A stretch of 64,000 nt of DNA from Terrimesophilobacter bigeumensis (lineage in GTDB: Bacteria > Actinomycetota > Actinomycetes > Actinomycetales > Microbacteriaceae): assembly GCF_039537265.1 (NCBI RefSeq), contig NZ_BAABAE010000004.1, forward strand, positions 124,001-188,000, given 5' to 3'. Numbering within the stretch: the first letter of the stretch is position 1; each line of letters starts with the position of its first letter. The notes beneath the pieces are model-generated. The model ran no database searches. It was given only the letters and a program-made list of their open reading frames with translations, and was not told where the DNA came from. Below are positions 51,872-60,960 of this stretch, piece after piece. The translations under genes and the position numbers were made by a program.

Positions 51872-52731
51872 TCCTCCTGCTCGGTTGCTCCCTCGGGTTG
51901 GGGCTGCTCCTCACTGCCTCGCCGTTCCTCTGGCCGGCGGCACGTCGAGCCCTGCGCAGCACTCCAGGTGTCGTCGGCCGCCTTCAGGAGCGGATGCGGC
52001 AGGCCGGCCTGCGGGCCGTCTCGGTGCCGACCTTCGCGATCGTCTCGCTCATCGTCGGTGCGGTGACCACGGCGGCGGTGTTCGTGTTCGTCCCGGTCGT
52101 CGCGCTCGCGGTCGCCGCCGGGCTCGTCGCCCTCGCCCTGCCGACCGCCGTCGTCAACTGGCGCGCCAGGGCCGGCCGCCGTGCGAACCGCGTGGTCTGG
52201 CCCGACGTCGTCGACCACCTCGTGTCGGCGGTGCGCTCCGGGCTCTCGCTCCCGGATGGCGTCGCCCTCCTCGCCCACAACGGTCCAGCCCCGACGAGGG
52301 AGGCGTTCGCCGAGTTCGAGAGCGACTTCACGGCATCCGGGAACTTCGCGCGGAGTCTCGACCGGGTGAAGGAGCGTCTCGGCGATCCGGTCGCCGACCG
52401 CATCCTCGAGACACTGCGGATGTCGCGCGAGGTCGGCGGCAACGAACTGCCCGCAGTGCTCAGGGCGCTTGCCGCGCACCTGCGGCAGGAGGCCGCCATC
52501 CGCGGGGAGGTCGAGGCGCGGCAGTCCTGGGTCATGAATGCTGCGCGGCTCGGTGCGGCAGCGCCGTGGGTCATCCTCGCGCTGCTCGCGACCCGGCCGG
52601 AGGCCGCTGCCGCCTACAACACGTCGGTGGGAATCGCCGTGATCGTCGGCGGTCTCGTCGTGACCGTCGTCGCCTATCGTGCCATGATCGCGCTCGCGCG
52701 GCTGCCCGAGGAGCGGAGGTGGTTCCGGTGA
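51868..52731 (+). CDS. tadB: Tad pilus membrane protein TadB-like (T2SSF domain)
   Basis: Inner-membrane platform subunit, 287 residues. Two N-terminal helices (about 1-20 and 52-90) precede the T2SSF cytoplasmic domain (VVDHLVSAVRSGLSLPDGVALLA, RILETLRMSREVGGNELPAVL) and C-terminal helices. GTG start overlaps the tadA stop and its own stop overlaps tadC, so the three genes are translationally coupled. Confidence 0.92.
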   Translation: MILLLGCSLGLGLLLTASPFLWPAARRALRSTPGVVGRLQERMRQAGLRAVSVPTFAIVSLIVGAVTTAAVFVFVPVVALAVAAGLVALALPTAVVNWRARAGRRANRVVWPDVVDHLVSAVRSGLSLPDGVALLAHNGPAPTREAFAEFESDFTASGNFARSLDRVKERLGDPVADRILETLRMSREVGGNELPAVLRALAAHLRQEAAIRGEVEARQSWVMNAARLGAAAPWVILALLATRPEAAAAYNTSVGIAVIVGGLVVTVVAYRAMIALARLPEERRWFR

Positions 52732-53666
52732 GCCCGGCGGGTGCCTGGGCGATCGCCCTCGGGCTCACGCTAGGCCTAGGACTCTGGTCGCTCGTCAGCC
52801 TCGTGCCTCGGCTGGCGCGACCGGGACTCACCAACCGCGTGGCGCCTTACCTCGTCGATGTCTCGGATGGTGCGCGCGCGTACGTCGAGCACCGGCCGTC
52901 GAACCCGCTCCCGGTGCTCGGGACCATGCTCGGCCCCCTGGCCGGCCGCGTGCGCGCGCTTCTCGCCCCGCTGCTCGGCGGTCCGGCGGTCGTTGCCGAA
53001 AGGCTGCGGCAGTCCGGGTCTGAGCTCAGTGTCGATGCATTCCGGGCCCGCCAGCTGGCCTGGGCGATCGGCGGGGCCGCCGTCGGGGTGCTCCTCTCCT
53101 TCGCACTCGCGCGCACTCAGCCGCTGCCGGTCGTTGTGCACCTGGGACTCGTGGTCGTTCTCTGCGTCGCCGGGTTCGTCGCGCGTGACTATCTGCTGCA
53201 ACGTGCAGCCAGGTCGCGGCTCGCCCGGATGGCGGGGGAGTTGCCGGTGGTCCTCGAGTTCCTGACGCTCAGCCTGTCGGCGGGGGAGGGCATCCTCGAC
53301 TCGATCCGCCGCATCGCGAAGACGAGCGGGGGCGAGCTCGCCGCCGAGCTCGGCAGCGTCGTCACCGCCGTCAACAGCGGGTCGCCGCTCGCCGAGAGCC
53401 TCAAGCAGATGGCGGACGGCATCCGGCTGCCCGCGCTCACTCGCTGCGTAGCGCAGGTGACCGGTGCGCTCGAGCGCGGAACGCCGCTCGCCGACGTGCT
53501 GCGCGCGCAGGCTCAGGATGTGCGCGAGGAGGCCAAGCGCGACCTGCTGGAGCTCGCCGGGAAGAAGGAGGTGGCGATGATGGTGCCGCTGGTTTTCATG
53601 ATCCTGCCCGTGACGATTCTGTTCGCGGTCTTCCCGGGGATCTACGTGCTGCAGCTGGGGTTCTGA
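52728..53666 (+). CDS. tadC: Tad pilus membrane protein TadC-like (T2SSF domain)
   Basis: Second platform subunit, 312 residues, with the T2SSF block LPVVLEFLTLSLSAGEGILDSIRRI and RCVAQVTGALERGTPLADVLRAQAQ followed by two C-terminal helices (KKEVAMMVPLVFMILPVTIL). The GTG at 52728 overlaps the tadB stop; the long frame back to 51282 only reads through tadA and tadB out of phase. Confidence 0.92.
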   Translation: MSPAGAWAIALGLTLGLGLWSLVSLVPRLARPGLTNRVAPYLVDVSDGARAYVEHRPSNPLPVLGTMLGPLAGRVRALLAPLLGGPAVVAERLRQSGSELSVDAFRARQLAWAIGGAAVGVLLSFALARTQPLPVVVHLGLVVVLCVAGFVARDYLLQRAARSRLARMAGELPVVLEFLTLSLSAGEGILDSIRRIAKTSGGELAAELGSVVTAVNSGSPLAESLKQMADGIRLPALTRCVAQVTGALERGTPLADVLRAQAQDVREEAKRDLLELAGKKEVAMMVPLVFMILPVTILFAVFPGIYVLQLGF

Positions 53667-53690
53667 GTACGCCATACCTCGATGATCTAG

Positions 53691-53711
53691 ATACCTAACA
53701 GCATCAGGTAT
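53691..53711. promoter_or_regulatory. PadR operator candidate ATACCT-N9-AGGTAT
   Basis: Perfect six-base inverted repeat (53691-53696 and 53706-53711), with an extra ATACCT at 53674-53679, ending 23 bases before the PadR GTG. PadR proteins typically bind such palindromes in their own promoters. Confidence 0.6.
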
Positions 53712-53734
53712 ACGATCGCTGCAGGGAGGCATCC

Positions 53735-54079
53735 GTGAACATCGACAAGGATCTCGTCGCGGCGATGGCGACGCCGCTCGTGCTTGCGATCCTCGCCGAG
53801 GGCGAGAGCTACGGATACGCGATCCTGAAGCGCGTGCGCGAACTCTCCGCCGGTGACGTCGAGTGGACCGACGGGATGCTCTACCCGCTCCTGCACCGCC
53901 TCGAGCGACTGGACTATGTCGTGGCCGAGTGGGCGCTCTCTCCCGAGGGCAGACGGCGACGCAACTATCGGATCACAGCATCCGGTCGCGCCCAGCTCGC
54001 CGACCAGCGCCGGCAATGGGAGACGGCGAACCGCACACTCGGCGGACTCTGGGACCTCGCGCTCCCGGCGGGGGCATGA
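53735..54079 (+). CDS. PadR-family transcriptional regulator
   Basis: A 114-residue winged-helix repressor of the PadR type: PLVLAILAEGESYGYAILKRVREL, then DGMLYPLLHRLERLDYVVAEW and RRRNYRITASGRAQL. Starts at GTG. It is coupled by ATGA to the membrane-protein gene downstream, the usual sensor/effector pair in which PadR controls a prefix-domain permease. It sits between tadC and the pilin gene but is not a tad component. Confidence 0.93.
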   Translation: MNIDKDLVAAMATPLVLAILAEGESYGYAILKRVRELSAGDVEWTDGMLYPLLHRLERLDYVVAEWALSPEGRRRRNYRITASGRAQLADQRRQWETANRTLGGLWDLALPAGA

Positions 54080-55431
54080 CGATGGATGCCCTCGATACCA
54101 GCATCGGCGAATGGCGTGCCGCCATCCTGCGCGGGAAGGCCGTCGACGAGGTCGACGCCGACGAGCTGGAGGGGCACCTGCGTGAGCAGGTCGCCGACCT
54201 CGAGACAGGCGGACTGGCGACCGACGAGGCCTTCCTCATCGCGGTGCGACGGCTCGGGCGGGTGGATGCGCTCACTGCCGAGTTCGCCCGCGTGCAGGGC
54301 GACCGACTCTGGAAACAGCTCACCCTGCCGACCGCTGACTTCGGTGCCGAAACCGGCGAACGACGGTCGTTGCCCACCATGCTCGGCTTCGCGGTTCTGG
54401 CCGGTGCGCTCGTTCTGACCGCACACCTTCTCGCGTCCTCGTCAGAAGCGGCTTTCGGGTGGCTCGCCAGGGACTACAGCCTCCTGGTGCTTCCCGTGCT
54501 CGCCGCCTACTTCGCGTGGTCGAAACGGATGCCGTGGCGGCGCATCCTGCCGCTCGCCATCGTGGTCGTCGCCCTCGCACTCATCGTCAACCTCTACCCC
54601 TTCACGCTCTACGGGAGCACGGGAGATCTCGTCGTCCTCCATCTCCCTCTGGTGCTCTGGTTCGTCGTGGGCGTGGCATACCTCGGGGGGGAAGTCCGCT
54701 CATCCGCCCGCCGGATGGACTTCCTCCGCTTCAGTGGCGAGTGGGTCATCTATTACACGCTCATCGCACTCGGCGGCGCGGTATTGCTCGGCCTGACCAC
54801 ACTCATCCTCACGCCCATCGCCCCCGAGGTAACCAGTATCGTCTTCAGCCGGGTCATGCCGACGGGGGCTGCTGGGGCTGTCATCGTTGCCGCCTGGCTC
54901 GTCGAGGCGAAGAAGAGCATCATCGAGAATCTCGCTCCCGTGTTGACCGCGATCTTCACCCCGCTTTTCGCCGTCATGCTCATCGTCTCGGCGGTCGCTT
55001 ACCTCGTCTCCGGCGTCTGGCGCGATTTCGACCGCGACCTGCTGATCGGGTTCGATGTGCTCCTGCTTGTGGTGGTCGCCCTCGTGGTCTACGGCATCTC
55101 CGCCCGCGACGCGACGAAGGGCACCGGGGTGATGGACATCATCCGACTCTGTGCGGTCGTCGCGGCAATCTTGCTCGATGGGCTCGTGCTCGTCTCGATG
55201 TTCGCGCGGGTAGGCGAGCTCGGGTTCACGGCCAACCGGGTCGCGGCACTCGGACTCAACGTCATCCTCATCGTCAATCTCGTCGGCACCGCCTGGCTGC
55301 TCGTGCGCCAGGTCGCGGGGCGCGCACCGGCGGCGCGGCTTGAGCGCTGGCAGACCAGGTACCTGCCGGTCTTCGCCGCCTGGGTCGCCTTCGTCGTACT
55401 CGCCCTGCCGCCCCTGTTCGGCTTCGCGTAG
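54076..55431 (+). CDS. Membrane protein with N-terminal permease-prefix domain
   Basis: A 451-residue protein. The first 80 residues resemble the HAAS/permease-prefix domain common downstream of PadR genes (ELEGHLREQVADLETGGLATDEAFLIAVRRLGR). About ten membrane helices follow from residue 95 on. No transporter signature is visible. The start overlaps the PadR stop. Possibly an envelope-stress or antibiotic-response permease; function unknown. Confidence 0.82.
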   Translation: MTMDALDTSIGEWRAAILRGKAVDEVDADELEGHLREQVADLETGGLATDEAFLIAVRRLGRVDALTAEFARVQGDRLWKQLTLPTADFGAETGERRSLPTMLGFAVLAGALVLTAHLLASSSEAAFGWLARDYSLLVLPVLAAYFAWSKRMPWRRILPLAIVVVALALIVNLYPFTLYGSTGDLVVLHLPLVLWFVVGVAYLGGEVRSSARRMDFLRFSGEWVIYYTLIALGGAVLLGLTTLILTPIAPEVTSIVFSRVMPTGAAGAVIVAAWLVEAKKSIIENLAPVLTAIFTPLFAVMLIVSAVAYLVSGVWRDFDRDLLIGFDVLLLVVVALVVYGISARDATKGTGVMDIIRLCAVVAAILLDGLVLVSMFARVGELGFTANRVAALGLNVILIVNLVGTAWLLVRQVAGRAPAARLERWQTRYLPVFAAWVAFVVLALPPLFGFA

Positions 55432-55511
55432 ACCGGCCGGCGACGTCGTACTACGTCGTCGCCTGTGGAGAACTTCCGACGCCCTCGTGGCGCATCGAAC
55501 ATACTGTGCGG

Positions 55512-55682
55512 ATGCTGCGAACTCGACTCAGTCCCTTCCTCGCGGATGACCGCGGCGACGTCCCAGGGTGGGTGCTCATCACCCTCATGACCGCTGGCCT
55601 CGTCATCATCATCTGGGCGCTCGCCGGGCCGGCCCTCGGCGAGGTCTTCCAGCAGGCGATCGATCGCGTCACCGGGTTCTGA
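55512..55682 (+). CDS. Flp-type pilin / DUF4244-like small protein
   Basis: A 56-residue frame missed by length filters. It has a charged N-terminus MLRTRLSPFLADDRGDVPGW followed by one hydrophobic helix (VLITLMTAGLVIIIWALAGP) and an amphipathic tail, the layout of the small pilin-like gene that follows tadC in actinobacterial tad loci (Rv3656c position). Its stop is two bases before the tadE start. A basic/acidic leader then a single helix is what the prepilin peptidase would process. Confidence 0.8.
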   Translation: MLRTRLSPFLADDRGDVPGWVLITLMTAGLVIIIWALAGPALGEVFQQAIDRVTGF

Positions 55683-55684
55683 CC

Positions 55685-56083
55685 GTGCGGATGCCGCAGC
55701 GGCTCGCGCAGGAGGAGTCCGGCTCCGCGGTCGCCGAGTTCGTCATGGTCGGGGCGTTGCTCACGATCCTGACCCTCTCCGTCATCCAGCTGGGGCTCGT
55801 CCTGCTCATCCGCAACACCGTGCTGGATGCGGCCGCCGAAGGCGCGCGGTTCGCCGCGCTCGCCGACAACGGGCTGGCCGACGGGGTCGAGCGGACCAGT
55901 CAGCTCGTGACGGTCGCGCTCGGGCCGAGCTACGCGGAGGACGTATCGGCGTCCTACGGCAGCTACCTCGGCCATCCGGCCGCAATCGTCACCGTGCGCG
56001 CCCCGCTGCCGCTCATCGGTCTCATCGGCATCGAGCACGGACTGGAGGTGGAGGGGCATGCCGCAGTGGAGACGCTGGACTGA
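55685..56083 (+). CDS. tadE: TadE-like pseudopilin
   Basis: A 132-residue protein with the TadE N-terminus EESGSAVAEFVMVGALLTILTLSVIQLGLVLLIRN, a pilin-like helix preceded by Glu. The rest forms the exported domain. The GTG at 55685 is used; an ATG at 55691 two codons later is possible. It overlaps the next TadE-like gene by 26 bases. Confidence 0.9.
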   Translation: MRMPQRLAQEESGSAVAEFVMVGALLTILTLSVIQLGLVLLIRNTVLDAAAEGARFAALADNGLADGVERTSQLVTVALGPSYAEDVSASYGSYLGHPAAIVTVRAPLPLIGLIGIEHGLEVEGHAAVETLD

Positions 56084-56546
56084 GCGCCTGCAGCGCGAAG
56101 CCGCCCGACTCCGCGAAGAAGCCGGTACCGCCTCGCTCGAGTTCATCACGGTCGGGCTCATCCTGCTGCTGCCGGTCGTCTACCTCGTGCTGACGATGTC
56201 GTCCATCCAGGGCGGCGCCTTCGCGGTCGAGGGTGCGGCCCGTCAGGCGGTGCGCGTGTACGTGCAGTCGGGGAGCACCGCCGAGGCGGCCGCCCGAGCC
56301 GAGCGGGCCATCCGGTTCGCCCTCGCGGATGCCGGCCTCGACGCTCTAGAGCCGCACGTCGCGGTGACGTGCTCGCCGCATCCGGATGCGTGCCTCACCA
56401 GGCTCGGCACCGTGACGATCTCGGTAGGGGTGACTGTGCCGATGCCGCTCGTTCCCCCGGTGCTGCAACTCGAGGTACCGCTCGGCATCCCCCTGCAGGC
56501 GACCGCGACTGAGCGGGTCTCCCGCTTCTGGAGCGCCGACCGATGA
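56058..56546 (+). CDS. Second TadE-like pilus protein
   Basis: A 162-residue protein with a basic leader (RRWTERLQREAARLREEAG), then TASLEFITVGLILLLPVVYLVLTM, again a TadE-type helix with Glu at position 28. Two cysteines (CSPHPDAC) in the exported domain may form a disulfide. It overlaps both neighbouring genes, so the pilus genes from the pilin on are one transcript. Confidence 0.88.
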   Translation: MPQWRRWTERLQREAARLREEAGTASLEFITVGLILLLPVVYLVLTMSSIQGGAFAVEGAARQAVRVYVQSGSTAEAAARAERAIRFALADAGLDALEPHVAVTCSPHPDACLTRLGTVTISVGVTVPMPLVPPVLQLEVPLGIPLQATATERVSRFWSADR

Positions 56547-57025
56547 GCGCGTCACAACTCACTGAGGAATCACGCGGCGAGAATCTCAAGAGCGCTCTTA
56601 GCGATGACCGCGGCTCCACCCTTCCGCTCACCATCTTCTACGGCTTCCTCTGCCTCGTGCTCGTCCTCATCGTGGTCGCCGCCACCTCGCTCTACCTCGA
56701 GCGCAAGCGCCTGTTCACCCTTGCGGACGGCGCCGCACTCGTCGGCGCGGAGGCCTTCGACCTCGACGAGGTCATCCAGACCCCGGACGGCCTGCGTGCC
56801 AGGCTCGAGACCCCGGATGTCGCCGTCGCCGTCGCCGGATACCTCGCTGCCGTCCCGACCTCGGGCTTCGAATCGCTCAGCCTGGATCGCGCGGAGACGG
56901 TCGACGGACGCAGCGCGACCGTCGCGCTTTCCGCATACTGGCGCCCGCCGGTCGTCTCGGCGCTCGTGCCGGAGGGCATCCGTATCGAGGTCACGGCCGT
57001 CGCCCGCTCGGTCTTCTCCCGCTGA
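56543..57025 (+). CDS. TadG/pilus-assembly-like protein with N-terminal helix
   Basis: A 160-residue protein, last gene of the tad locus. DDRGSTLPLTIFYGFLCLVLVLIVVAATSLYLERKRLFTLADGAALVGAEAF is the TadE/TadG-like helix with the following aminoacidic motif seen in putative Flp-pilus TadG (Rv3654c-type) proteins. Its start overlaps the preceding stop. Confidence 0.82.
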   Translation: MSASQLTEESRGENLKSALSDDRGSTLPLTIFYGFLCLVLVLIVVAATSLYLERKRLFTLADGAALVGAEAFDLDEVIQTPDGLRARLETPDVAVAVAGYLAAVPTSGFESLSLDRAETVDGRSATVALSAYWRPPVVSALVPEGIRIEVTAVARSVFSR

Positions 57026-57036
57026 GGGTCCCATAA

Positions 57037-57063
57037 TGCCCTTCACGCTGGCGCGGAAGGGCA
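57037..57063. terminator. Hairpin between the convergent tad and LysE genes
   Basis: TGCCCTTC (57037-57044) and GAAGGGCA (57056-57063) form an eight-base stem with an 11-base loop, flanked by a looser GGGTCCC...GGCCCC pair. Location between converging stops (57025 and 57085) suggests a bidirectional terminator. Confidence 0.55.
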
Positions 57064-57084
57064 CTTTCGGCCCCTTTCTAGCGC

Positions 57085-57726
57085 TCAGGTCGGCTCGTGG
57101 TTCACGAACAGCACGGCCGCGCCGAGTCCGATCATCATGACGCCGCCGGTCGCGCTGAGGGTCGCGATGCGCTTCGGAGACCGGGCGAACCAGTCCCGCG
57201 CAGCCCCGGCAGCGAGTGCCCAGACGCTGTCCGACAGGAGAGCCACGATGACGAAGACGATTCCGAGCAGCAGCATCTGCAGCGGGATGCCGCCCGCCGA
57301 GTGGTCCACGAAGAGGGGGAGCACGGCGACCATGAAGATGATCGACTTCGCATTGGTGACACCGACCACGAATCCCTCCCAGATCGTGCGCCACGCGCCG
57401 CGACGGGCGACGGGTGCCGTGACGGCACCCGCTTTCCGACGGCGATGCCGGATCGCCTGGATGCCGAGGAAGATGATGTAGGCGGCCCCGAGCAGCTTGA
57501 CGATCGTGAACGCGACGACGGATTCCTCGAGAAGCGTGCCGAGTCCGAAGGCGATCGCGATCGAGATGACGAGCGCGCCGGCGGCGTTCCCGACGACACT
57601 CAGCAGCCCACCGACCCGGCCGAGGGAGAGTGAACGGCCGATCGTGAACAGCACGCTCGGGCCCGGGATGACGATGAGCGGGATCGATGCGAGCCCGAAG
57701 GCGAGGAGGTTGGCCGTGGGAATCAT
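57085..57726 (-). CDS. LysE/RhtB-family amino-acid exporter
   Basis: Membrane exporter of 213 residues and about six helices. Family landmarks are PGPSVLFTIGRSLSLGRVGGLLSVVGNAAGALV near the N-terminus and FVVGVTNAKSIIFMVAVLPLFVD in the middle. It lies 12 bases downstream of the MFS gene on the same strand, so the two are likely co-transcribed. Substrate (lysine, threonine, homoserine, or other) unknown. Confidence 0.92.
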   Translation of the reverse strand: MIPTANLLAFGLASIPLIVIPGPSVLFTIGRSLSLGRVGGLLSVVGNAAGALVISIAIAFGLGTLLEESVVAFTIVKLLGAAYIIFLGIQAIRHRRRKAGAVTAPVARRGAWRTIWEGFVVGVTNAKSIIFMVAVLPLFVDHSAGGIPLQMLLLGIVFVIVALLSDSVWALAAGAARDWFARSPKRIATLSATGGVMMIGLGAAVLFVNHEPT

Positions 57727-57738
57727 GTGGAGGAAATG

Positions 57739-58983
57739 CTAACGCCTGCGCGGGGCGTACCGTGGCAGGTATCGCCACAGGATGCCGGCGCCGACGAGCC
57801 CGAGGATGCCCATGACCCCGCTCGCGAACGACAGCGAGACGAGCGCGGTGAGGCCGGAGATCGCGAGGGGTGCTGCAGCTCCTCCGGCATCCGAGGTGAA
57901 GCGCCATGCGCCGAGAAATGGCGCCGGATCCTTCTTGTCGGCGAGGTCGGCGCCGAGCGTCATGAGGAGCCCGGTTCCGAATCCGTTGGCCACGCCGAGC
58001 GCCATCGTGATGCCGATGAACCATGCGGCGTTGGCGGACAAGTCGTGGGTGAACGCGAGTACGAGGTGCCCGAGACCGAGCCCGATCATCGACGGCAGGG
58101 CCGTCCACATCCGTCCCCACCGGTCCATGATCTGACCCGTCGTGTAGAAGAGCGCGAAGTCGAGGGCGCCGGCGATACCGATGATGAGGGCGGTGTTCGC
58201 ATCCGAGATGCCGATGCTCACCGCCCAGAGGGGAACGAGGACCTGGCGGCTCGCGCGCAGCGCTCCGACGAGGAGGGCGCCGGATCCGAGTCGGGCGAGC
58301 ACGCCGCGGTTTTTGACGATCGTTTGGAACAGACCGTGGGACTCGCGCTCAAGGAGGATCTCACCCTCGCGCTGCCCGGATGCTGCGAGCCTCGGGCGGA
58401 ACGTGGCCTCGGGGTCTCGGAGGAAGACCAGCAGCAGTGCGGCGACGAGGCATCCGGCGACGTGCACCCAGAATGCCGAGGAGGTCGATCCCGTGAGGTG
58501 GATGACGGCCGCAGCGAGGAATGGGCCGATGAAGAGGCCGAGCCGGAAGCTGCCCCCAAGGATGGAGAGCGCGCGGGCGCGGAAGGCGACGGGAACGAAA
58601 CTCGTCATGAACGCGTGGCGCGCGAGCCCGAAGACCGCGGTCGCGAGACCGATGAGGAAGATCGCGACACCCAGAACCCACGGATTCGGTGAGAACATGG
58701 CGAGTGCGAGGCCGACGATCGACAGGAGGGCCGCGTAGATCATGCTCGCACGCTCGCCGATCCGGCTGATGATCCAGCCGCTCGGCACGTCGCCGAAGAG
58801 CTGGCCTACCGTGATCATCGCGGCGATGAGGCCTGCGACCGCAAGCTGCGCGCCCAGGTTGTGGGCGACGATCGGGATGATCGGAATGATGGCGCCCTCG
58901 CCGATCGAGAAGGCGAGTGTCGGCAGGACGGCAGGCAGTGCGATCGAGCTGAACCTGAAGGGTGGCGGCTCGGATGTGGTCAT
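57739..58983 (-). CDS. Major facilitator superfamily transporter
   Basis: A 414-residue protein with about 12 helices. The loop 2-3 motif is DVPSGWIISRIGERASMIYA (the MFS G..(D)R.G.R pattern, with Ile instead of Asp), and the second half has a matching GQIMDRWGRMWT. No marker for a specific drug or sugar subfamily. Upstream gap to prfB is 81 bases and holds both divergent promoters. Confidence 0.9.
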   Translation of the reverse strand: MTTSEPPPFRFSSIALPAVLPTLAFSIGEGAIIPIIPIVAHNLGAQLAVAGLIAAMITVGQLFGDVPSGWIISRIGERASMIYAALLSIVGLALAMFSPNPWVLGVAIFLIGLATAVFGLARHAFMTSFVPVAFRARALSILGGSFRLGLFIGPFLAAAVIHLTGSTSSAFWVHVAGCLVAALLLVFLRDPEATFRPRLAASGQREGEILLERESHGLFQTIVKNRGVLARLGSGALLVGALRASRQVLVPLWAVSIGISDANTALIIGIAGALDFALFYTTGQIMDRWGRMWTALPSMIGLGLGHLVLAFTHDLSANAAWFIGITMALGVANGFGTGLLMTLGADLADKKDPAPFLGAWRFTSDAGGAAAPLAISGLTALVSLSFASGVMGILGLVGAGILWRYLPRYAPRRR

Positions 58984-59064
58984 GACTGCTCAACTCTATT
59001 CGGCGGCTCATGGTCTATTCGGCGTACGAGGCCTCTCCGGCGGGAAAGGTAGTCTTGATCGGAC

Positions 59065-60165
59065 ATGAATGAGCTCGACATCTCTGAAGACCTTGCCGCG
59101 CTGCGCTCGACGTTCGCGGACATCCGCTCGGTCGTCGGGGTCGAGCGGCTCGAGGCCGACATCGCGAGCCTCAGCGAGCAGGCGGGCGTACCCGACCTGT
59201 GGGACGACCCGGAGAAGGCGCAGAAGGTCACGAGCGCACTGAGCCACCGGCAGGCGGAGCTGGCGAAGATCACCGGCATCCAGCAGCGGCTCGACGACCT
59301 CGAGATCATGGTCGAGCTCGCGAACGAGGAGTCGGACGAGGCGGCGGCCGAGGAGGTTCGCACCGAGTTGGCGAGCATCCAGAAGCTGCTCGGCGAGCTC
59401 GAGGTTCAGACCCTTCTCAACGGCGAGTGGGATGCGCTGCCCGCGGTCATCACGATCCGTGCGGGCGCGGGCGGGGTGGATGCCGCCGACTTCGCCGAGA
59501 TGCTGCAGCGGATGTACCTGCGCTGGGCCGAGCAGCACGGCTACGCCACGCGCGTGCTCGACACGAGCTACGCGGAGGAGGCGGGCATCAAGTCGACGAC
59601 GATCGAGGTGGATGCGCCCTACGCGTTCGGCACACTGAGCGTCGAGGCGGGCACGCACCGGCTCGTGCGGATGAGCCCCTTCAACTCGGCTGGCAAGCGT
59701 CAGACGAGTTTCGCCGCGGTTGAGGTCATCCCGCTCATGGCGGAGACCGAGCACATCGACATCCCGGAGGGCGACATCCGGGTGGATGTCTTCCGGTCGT
59801 CGGGCCCCGGCGGCCAGTCGGTCAACACGACCGACTCGGCCGTGCGCATCACGCACCTCCCGACCGGCACGGTCGTGTCGATGCAGAACGAGAAGAGCCA
59901 GATCCAGAACCGGGCGGCGGCCATGCGCGTGCTGCAGTCGCGGCTGCTCGTGCTGCAGCGCGAACAGGAGGCGGCGACGAAGAAGGAACTCGCCGGCGTC
60001 ATCACCGCCAGTTGGGGCGACCAGATGCGCAGCTACGTGCTCGCGCCGTACCAGATGGTCAAGGACCTGCGCACCGAGTATGAGGTCAACAACCCCTCAG
60101 CCGTCTTCGACGGCGACCTCGACGGCTTCATCAGCGCGGGCATCCGGTGGCGCAAACGTAAGTAG
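59065..60165 (+). CDS. prfB: Peptide chain release factor 2
   Basis: Terminates translation at UGA and UAA. The 366-residue protein has the stop-codon-reading SPF tripeptide (204-206) and the GGQ catalytic motif (249-251, in GPGGQSVN). The gene is one uninterrupted frame, without the in-frame UGA frameshift found in most proteobacterial prfB genes, as usual for actinobacteria. It begins the conserved prfB-ftsE-ftsX-smpB block. Confidence 0.97.
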   Translation: MNELDISEDLAALRSTFADIRSVVGVERLEADIASLSEQAGVPDLWDDPEKAQKVTSALSHRQAELAKITGIQQRLDDLEIMVELANEESDEAAAEEVRTELASIQKLLGELEVQTLLNGEWDALPAVITIRAGAGGVDAADFAEMLQRMYLRWAEQHGYATRVLDTSYAEEAGIKSTTIEVDAPYAFGTLSVEAGTHRLVRMSPFNSAGKRQTSFAAVEVIPLMAETEHIDIPEGDIRVDVFRSSGPGGQSVNTTDSAVRITHLPTGTVVSMQNEKSQIQNRAAAMRVLQSRLLVLQREQEAATKKELAGVITASWGDQMRSYVLAPYQMVKDLRTEYEVNNPSAVFDGDLDGFISAGIRWRKRK

Positions 60166-60213
60166 TGAGTCGCTACCGAGCATCCGCGCACCCCTGCTTA
60201 GGCTCGTAAGGTC

Positions 60214-60960
60214 ATGATTCGATTCGACCAGGTCACGAAGCTGTACTCGGGCAACACGAGGCCGGCCCTCAACTCGGTGACTCTCGAGATCCTCCGTGGC
60301 GAGTTCGTGTTCCTCGTCGGGGCGTCGGGCAGCGGCAAGTCGAGCTTCCTGCGGCTCGTGCTCAAGGAGGAGTCACCTTCGAAGGGCCAGATCCACGTGC
60401 TCGGCCAGAACCTGAGCAGGCTCACGAGCCGCAAGGTCCCCTACTTCCGCCGCAACCTCGGCGTCGTCTTCCAGGATTTCCGCCTCCTCCCGCAGAAGTC
60501 GGTGTTCGACAACGTCGCCTTCTCGCTGCAGGTCATCGGCAAGTCGAAGGGGTTCATCCAGGAGGCGGTCCCGGATGTGCTCAAGATGGTGGGGCTTGCC
60601 GGCAAGACGGGCAGGTTGCCTCATGAGCTCTCCGGCGGTGAGCAGCAGCGGGTCGCGATCGCGCGGGCCATCGTGAACAAGCCGTCCATCCTGCTCGCCG
60701 ATGAGCCGACCGGCAACCTCGACCCGACCACGAGCGCGGGAATCATGACCCTCCTCAACCGCATCAGCGCCGGTGGGACGACGGTCATCATGGCCACCCA
60801 CGATGCAGGAATCGTCGACCAGATGAAGCGCCGTGTCGTCGAGCTCGTCAGCGGCCAGATCGTGCGCGATGAGCGGCAGGGCGGCTACCAGACGCAGGCG
60901 CTGCCCGTGCAGCAGCAGGCGCCGCCGCCCACGTCGTCTGGGTTCGGGGTGGGCCGATGA
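60214..60960 (+). CDS. ftsE: Cell-division ABC ATPase FtsE
   Basis: ATPase of the FtsEX complex that activates peptidoglycan hydrolases at division. The 248-residue protein has Walker [10 protein letters not shown] (36-44), signature LSGGEQQR, Walker [13 protein letters not shown], and begins [15 protein letters not shown] Gln/Pro-rich tail extends beyond the usual FtsE end by about 25 residues. It overlaps ftsX by ATGA. Confidence 0.96.
   Translation: MIRFDQVTKLYSGNTRPALNSVTLEILRGEFVFLVGASGSGKSSFLRLVLKEESPSKGQIHVLGQNLSRLTSRKVPYFRRNLGVVFQDFRLLPQKSVFDNVAFSLQVIGKSKGFIQEAVPDVLKMVGLAGKTGRLPHELSGGEQQRVAIARAIVNKPSILLADEPTGNLDPTTSAGIMTLLNRISAGGTTVIMATHDAGIVDQMKRRVVELVSGQIVRDERQGGYQTQALPVQQQAPPPTSSGFGVGR

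Noticed and set aside
51282..52727. Apparent 482-residue extension of TadC
   Set aside because: High-GC DNA keeps extra frames open; it only reads tadA and tadB out of phase, while tadC starts at the GTG overlapping the tadB stop.
59065..60165. Programmed frameshift in prfB
   Set aside because: The frame is continuous from the ATG; no early in-frame UGA with slippery site was found.
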